A stretch of 64,000 bases of DNA from Halodesulfovibrio marinisediminis DSM 17456 (GTDB taxonomy: Bacteria > Desulfobacterota > Desulfovibrionia > Desulfovibrionales > Desulfovibrionaceae), in contig NZ_FSRG01000005.1 in assembly GCF_900129975.1 (NCBI RefSeq), positions 124,001-188,000 on the forward strand. The letters run 5' to 3'. The notes below the pieces were generated by a model. It was not told the DNA's origin, ran no database searches, and saw only the letters and a list, made by a program, of their open reading frames with translations. Below are positions 60,061 to 64,000 of this stretch, one piece after another. Numbering within the stretch: the stretch's first letter is position 1; every line of letters starts with the position of its first letter. Made by a program: the position numbers and the translations under genes.

Positions 60061-61482
60061 TTATGTGCTCTCTGGTGTCTTGCTTTGCAGGACTCCGTGT
60101 TCTTTGAGTAAAGCATAGAGTCTTGAGCGGGATAATTCGGAGATGGCGCAGGCATCTTTGATGTTGCCTTCTGTGAGAAGCATGAGGTCTTTCAGGTATT
60201 GTTCTTCCAGCCTTCGGTAGCCTTCTGCACGGTATTCGCTCAGAGGAGGAAGGTCTTCTTTTCTTTCCGGTAGCGGGGCAAGGCGTACAGGAGTTTGGCT
60301 AACCCTCTGTTTAGCTACAGAAATACGTATCGTTTGAGGAATGTGTTGTGAAAAAAGGAGCGGCTCGTTGCGCGCGGCAGAAACCGCATGATCAATGGCG
60401 TGGCGTAACTCGCGGACATTTCCTGGCCAGTTATATGATTCGAGAACTTCAAGCAGTTCCGGATCAACTTTCTTAGGTGGAATGCGATATTGCCGACAAA
60501 GGGTGTCGATGAACTTGTTTACCAGCAGGCGGATATCTTCCTTACGTTCCATAAGAGAAGGAAGTGGAAGATGGAGTGCTTTAATACGGAAAAGGAGGTC
60601 GCTTCTAAATGTACCCTCTTCTGCCATTGTCTCCAGATTACGGTTTGTAGCGGCAATCATTCTGAAGTTGCTATGAAGCTCTTTGGTGCTGCCTATCGGC
60701 CTGACTGTGTGTTCCTGAAGGATGCGTAAAAACTTTTTTTGTACTTCCAGCGAAAGCTCACCAACCTCATCAAGGAAGAGCGTTCCGCCGTCTGCTTGCA
60801 TAACTAGGCCGGTGCTTTCCCGTGCAGCCCCTGTGAATGCCCCTTTTGTATAGCCGTACAGAATACCTTCTGCCAGAGTGTCTGGAAGAGCTGCGCAATC
60901 AACAACAATAAAGGGGTGGTGGCGTCGGTTGCTGTTTTCGTGGATGGCTCGGGCAAACATTTCTTTGCCGACCCCAGTTTCTCCAGTAATGAGGACATTA
61001 ACATCACTGGCGGCATATTGTTCTACAGTGGCAAGTGCGCGGCGTAACGCAGGGCTGTCTCCGACAATATTTTCCCGCTGTAAGGGAAGTGCGGTTTCTT
61101 GAGGCGAAGAAAGGCGTTTTTCCCGATAGCGTAATGCCCGTTCAAGGGTGACAGTGATCTGGTGGATAGAATCGCTTTTCTGGATGTATTCCCATGCACC
61201 ATCAGCAATAGCTTTTGCTGCATCTTCCGGTTCACCGGCGCCGGTAATGATGATGACTTCCGGTGAAGGCGTCTGTGCCTTCAATCTGGGGAGTAACGTA
61301 AGGCCATTGCCGTCTGGAAGACGAACATCAAGAAAGACTACTGCAAATTCCTGCTCAGCGGATTTTTGTTTCCCTTCATGGAGTGTGCGGGCAAAAGTAA
61401 CAGTATGCCCTTGACGTTGCGCCGCTCTGGAAAGGGTGTAGCTGATAGAAGGATCGTCATCGATAATAAGAACTAAGGCCAT
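60061..61482 (-). CDS. NtrC/DctD-type sigma-54 response regulator
   Basis: This 473-residue activator has a receiver domain (IIDDDPS, phosphoacceptor Asp in FLDVRLPDGNG), a sigma-54 AAA+ domain with Walker A GETGVGKE and the intact contact loop GAFTGA, and a C-terminal Fis-type helix-turn-helix (IKDACAISELSRSRLYALL). It overlaps the kinase gene by ten bases, so the two are cognate. By position and promoter type it should activate the malate transporter-malic enzyme operon, like DctD for dicarboxylates. Confidence 0.95.
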   Translation of the reverse strand: MALVLIIDDDPSISYTLSRAAQRQGHTVTFARTLHEGKQKSAEQEFAVVFLDVRLPDGNGLTLLPRLKAQTPSPEVIIITGAGEPEDAAKAIADGAWEYIQKSDSIHQITVTLERALRYREKRLSSPQETALPLQRENIVGDSPALRRALATVEQYAASDVNVLITGETGVGKEMFARAIHENSNRRHHPFIVVDCAALPDTLAEGILYGYTKGAFTGAARESTGLVMQADGGTLFLDEVGELSLEVQKKFLRILQEHTVRPIGSTKELHSNFRMIAATNRNLETMAEEGTFRSDLLFRIKALHLPLPSLMERKEDIRLLVNKFIDTLCRQYRIPPKKVDPELLEVLESYNWPGNVRELRHAIDHAVSAARNEPLLFSQHIPQTIRISVAKQRVSQTPVRLAPLPERKEDLPPLSEYRAEGYRRLEEQYLKDLMLLTEGNIKDACAISELSRSRLYALLKEHGVLQSKTPEST

Positions 61483-64000
61483 GGCGCGCCGTCCTGTTGA
61501 GAGTCTAATACGTTACGGATAAGGTTTCCGAGATCTGAATTTCTGAATGGTTTTGCAAGAAATGCAGAGATGCCGATTTTATCGGATTCCTGCATGAATA
61601 ACTCAACGTTGCTTCCCTCAAAGCCGCTGTAAATTATGACCCGTAAGTCAGGTGCAACGGTGGAAATAGCACTTGCGAGTTCAAGTCCTGTCAGTTCCGG
61701 CATAATTTGATCTGCCAGAAGCAGGTCAAATTCAGTTGGATTCGACTGTATGCGTTTTAATGCTTCTGCGCTGCTTTGCTGTGCTGTTACTGTATAACCT
61801 TGTCGCATAAGGAACTTATGTACAGAGTAAAGCATTTCTTCATCGTCATCTACAACGAGGATATGTTCAGTTCCTTGAGTCGAGGGTTGTTCAGCCTCTG
61901 GAGACCAAGCACACGAATCAGCTGCGACTTCCGGTAAATATACACGGAATGTGGTTTCTACATTGCTTTTACTTTCTACAGTAACAGTGCCGCCGTATTT
62001 TTTAATGATTCCATGAACGGTAGATAATCCAAGTCCTGTACCGCCCTTGTCCTTTTTGGTCGTAAAGAACGGGTCGAAAATGCGCGGGAGCAGTTCCTCT
62101 GGTATTCCGATGCCGGTGTCAGATACGGACAAGCATAGGTATTGTCCATTGGGTAGCTCATGCGGGACATTGTCATTCTCCTCAGTGACATCAACTTCTT
62201 CAATATTAATGGTGAGGATTCCCTGCATACCGAACATAGCGTGGTCTGCATTCAGGCACAGGTTCATGATTACCTGATGCAGTTCACCAGCATCAGCGAG
62301 AAGCATTCCACCATGTTCAGCTTTTGATGAAAATTTAATTTCAATCGTCGAAGGCAATAACGTTTGCAGAAGCTGGATACATTCTTCCGTAAGAGCAGGC
62401 AGAGAAATGATTTCAGTAGCAACTTCAGTGCGGCTGCTGAATCTCCGGATTTGCCCAATAATCTGCTTACCTCTGTACGCGGCTTTGAGAGCCTGCTTAA
62501 TGTCCTCATGTGCAGGGTTGTCTCTTGGCACATCATCTAGAGCAAGCTCACAGCATGAACTGATTGCTCCAATAATATTGTTGAAGTCATGCGCTATGCC
62601 ACCAGCAACGGTTCCGAGAGCCTCCATTTTTTGTGAATGACGAAGCTCTGCGGCAAGCTGAGCTTCCCTTTCCCGTGCACGGCGTTTTTGGATAAGGTTT
62701 GTAACACCTTGCATCATTAGTGTGAGCTGGCGTTCATCTGATTTTGAGAACGTGACTGTATCATCACCTAATATTATGAGTGCCCGTAATTGTTCTCGTT
62801 CCCAGATAGGTAACGCAATGCTGTTTTTAAATTTATTCATTCCCAACGGCCACACAACAGGTGTGCGGGAGTTTTCAGCTTGAAGACGAGCTGTCTGTTC
62901 CCGCTGAACAAGTTTCTCCCACGGAGAAACCAGATCATTGATACGCAACGGCTCAGGCAGGGAGTGCCATGAAGTGTTCTGATCTTTGCTTATACAGTAT
63001 CGATCCACTTTTTGTTCTGGAGTTATGGTGAGATATACTGCTGTTGTTGCATTGAGCAGGTTACGAACTTTTTCAAGACTAAACAGAACAAGCTCGTCAG
63101 CAGAATTTTTCTCTTGTTCATTCAATTTAAGAAGTGATTCAAGGCGTTCTTCTTCTCGTTTAAGAAGTTCGGTTGTCTCGTTTTTTTCCCGCAGCATACG
63201 CAGCAGGACAAGAATGGTAATGGACAGCCACAGGAAACAGCCGATGGCGATGAGAATAAGTGTTTTGTATTTGTAAAACAGTGTCTGTGGCTCAAAAAGA
63301 ATTTTTGCACTGTGAGGAAGAATGTTCTGTGGGATTTTAAATTTCTTTAACTGACGATAGTCAAAGATGTATTCATTTTGCTGTCTGCGTATGACTGGAA
63401 GGTCTGCAATTGGAACTCCTTTGAGGATATCAAGAGCCAACTGGGCAGCATCTTGTCCTTGTTGTATTCCACTGACCATTTTCCCACCTAACACCCCATG
63501 CCCCATGGTGTATTGCCATGGCGAGAATACAGGAAGGCCACTTGAAGTTGCTACAAGTGATGTACTTTCCGGAACACTAAGTACCGATCCATCTGGAGTA
63601 CGGTAATAGGAAAGATACAATATAGCAGTTCGCTCAGGGAGGTTCGTGAGTTTTTCCTGAAGTTCTGGTGGATTCAGCTTGGTCAGTTCGATAAAAGATA
63701 GTCTGTCTGCAAATAGAGGAGCAAGCTCTTTTGCTTGCTCCAAGTTGTTCTTGCTGGATGTTGTGACGCCGCCACTTACGAGTGCGAGGTGCCGTGTTTG
63801 AGGAAATAGAGTCAGTGCGAGCTCTATTGTTTCTTTAATGTCAGCTTCTTCTGCGACGCCTGTAAATCCGGATTTACCTTTAAGCATTTGTGGAGAGAAT
63901 CGGGTCACTCCGCAGAAGGCGACAGGCACATTTGGAAAGAGCTTATCTCTATAGCGTACAAGAAAGTCTAGCGCATTGTTATCGGAAGCGATGATGGCAT
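61473..64000 (-). CDS. Hybrid sensor histidine kinase with ABC-type binding-protein sensor (5'-truncated)
   Basis: The reading frame is open to the window edge, so the N-terminus is missing. The visible part (about 842 residues) begins with a periplasmic ABC_sub_bind-like domain (VPVAFCGVTRFSP, LALVSGGVTTSSKNNLEQA), then a transmembrane helix (KTLILIAIGCFLWLSITILVLL). A coiled coil, a GAF-like region and a kinase core follow: H-box AGGIAHDFNNI, N-box VIMNLCLNADHAM, G1 DTGIGIP and G2 GGTGLGLS. A C-terminal receiver has Asp in LLLADQIMPELTG. It is probably a hybrid kinase that signals to the NtrC-type regulator at 60061, sensing an extracellular organic acid. Confidence 0.93.
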   Translation of the reverse strand, partial: AIIASDNNALDFLVRYRDKLFPNVPVAFCGVTRFSPQMLKGKSGFTGVAEEADIKETIELALTLFPQTRHLALVSGGVTTSSKNNLEQAKELAPLFADRLSFIELTKLNPPELQEKLTNLPERTAILYLSYYRTPDGSVLSVPESTSLVATSSGLPVFSPWQYTMGHGVLGGKMVSGIQQGQDAAQLALDILKGVPIADLPVIRRQQNEYIFDYRQLKKFKIPQNILPHSAKILFEPQTLFYKYKTLILIAIGCFLWLSITILVLLRMLREKNETTELLKREEERLESLLKLNEQEKNSADELVLFSLEKVRNLLNATTAVYLTITPEQKVDRYCISKDQNTSWHSLPEPLRINDLVSPWEKLVQREQTARLQAENSRTPVVWPLGMNKFKNSIALPIWEREQLRALIILGDDTVTFSKSDERQLTLMMQGVTNLIQKRRAREREAQLAAELRHSQKMEALGTVAGGIAHDFNNIIGAISSCCELALDDVPRDNPAHEDIKQALKAAYRGKQIIGQIRRFSSRTEVATEIISLPALTEECIQLLQTLLPSTIEIKFSSKAEHGGMLLADAGELHQVIMNLCLNADHAMFGMQGILTINIEEVDVTEENDNVPHELPNGQYLCLSVSDTGIGIPEELLPRIFDPFFTTKKDKGGTGLGLSTVHGIIKKYGGTVTVESKSNVETTFRVYLPEVAADSCAWSPEAEQPSTQGTEHILVVDDDEEMLYSVHKFLMRQGYTVTAQQSSAEALKRIQSNPTEFDLLLADQIMPELTGLELASAISTVAPDLRVIIYSGFEGSNVELFMQESDKIGISAFLAKPFRNSDLGNLIRNVLDSQQDGAPWP

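Noticed and set aside
1-64000. CRISPR arrays, insertion sequences or prophage genes
   Set aside because: No regularly spaced direct repeats, transposase, integrase or phage structural gene was seen. The tRNA duplication is the only hint of past recombination.

Overview
The window looks like chromosome of a marine sulfate/sulfite-respiring Desulfovibrionaceae bacterium (a Halodesulfovibrio/Desulfovibrio-type genome). The reasons are two paralogous porins of the type common in Desulfovibrio, a moderately AT-rich base composition, a glycine-betaine importer, several probable Na+-coupled symporters, many PAS/GAF sigma-54 activators, and a glycyl-radical isethionate sulfite-lyase whose product, sulfite, is a respiratory electron acceptor in this group. 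The genus is an inference; no rRNA lies in the window.

Layout. 0-2.5 kb: end of a betaine/proline ABC operon (ATPase cut by the window edge, permease, binding protein). 2.6-9.2 kb: porin, PAS-PAS-GGDEF cyclase, a membrane-anchored DsrE-like protein, a TyrP-type amino-acid permease. 9.2-14 kb: an OmpR-type two-component pair, an FMN flavoprotein, a YhcH protein, a Sel1-repeat protein. 14-23 kb: a strongly codon-biased porin, an orphan NarL-type regulator, a TetR regulator with a perfect operator, AzlCD with a divergent MocR regulator, a chemoreceptor. 23.4-30.4 kb: a dppABCDF peptide importer divergent from an M20 peptidase. 30.5-37 kb: an NTF2-like protein; a three-subunit FAD/2Fe-2S amino- or imino-acid dehydrogenase with RidA; a sodium:solute symporter with a 38-residue membrane partner. 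37.4-47.2 kb: two sigma-54 activators flank a split isethionate locus. islA (minus) and its activase islB (plus) diverge from a 1.9-kb regulatory gap holding a sigma-54 promoter facing each gene and several GCAAC/GTTGC dyads; a TauE/SafE-type permease follows. 47.5-52.3 kb: a DUF4125-DUF4037 pair, a TetR regulator, a lone AstA-type acyltransferase and a lone LarB. 52.4-52.7 kb: tRNA-Gln, a broken tRNA-Glu copy and an intact tRNA-Glu, the last two being a tandem duplication. 53.3-56.2 kb: a dgcN-dgcA-dat operon. 56.9-64 kb: malic enzyme and a 2-hydroxycarboxylate transporter behind a sigma-54 promoter, with an NtrC-type regulator and a hybrid histidine kinase that runs off the window.

How it works together. 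The theme is scavenging of organic acids, peptides, D-amino acids and sulfonates, with sigma-54 switching of at least three catabolic units (islA/islB, the symporter at 35.6 kb, and malate). Isethionate is split to acetaldehyde and sulfite. D-amino acids can be funnelled by Dat into D-glutamate, which DgcN and DgcA convert to the L series through N-acetylated intermediates. Malate is imported and decarboxylated to pyruvate. The least explained parts are the divergent isl control region, the dehydrogenase/RidA/symporter group beside it, the DUF4125-DUF4037 pair, the DsrE membrane fusion and the damaged tRNA-Glu duplication.
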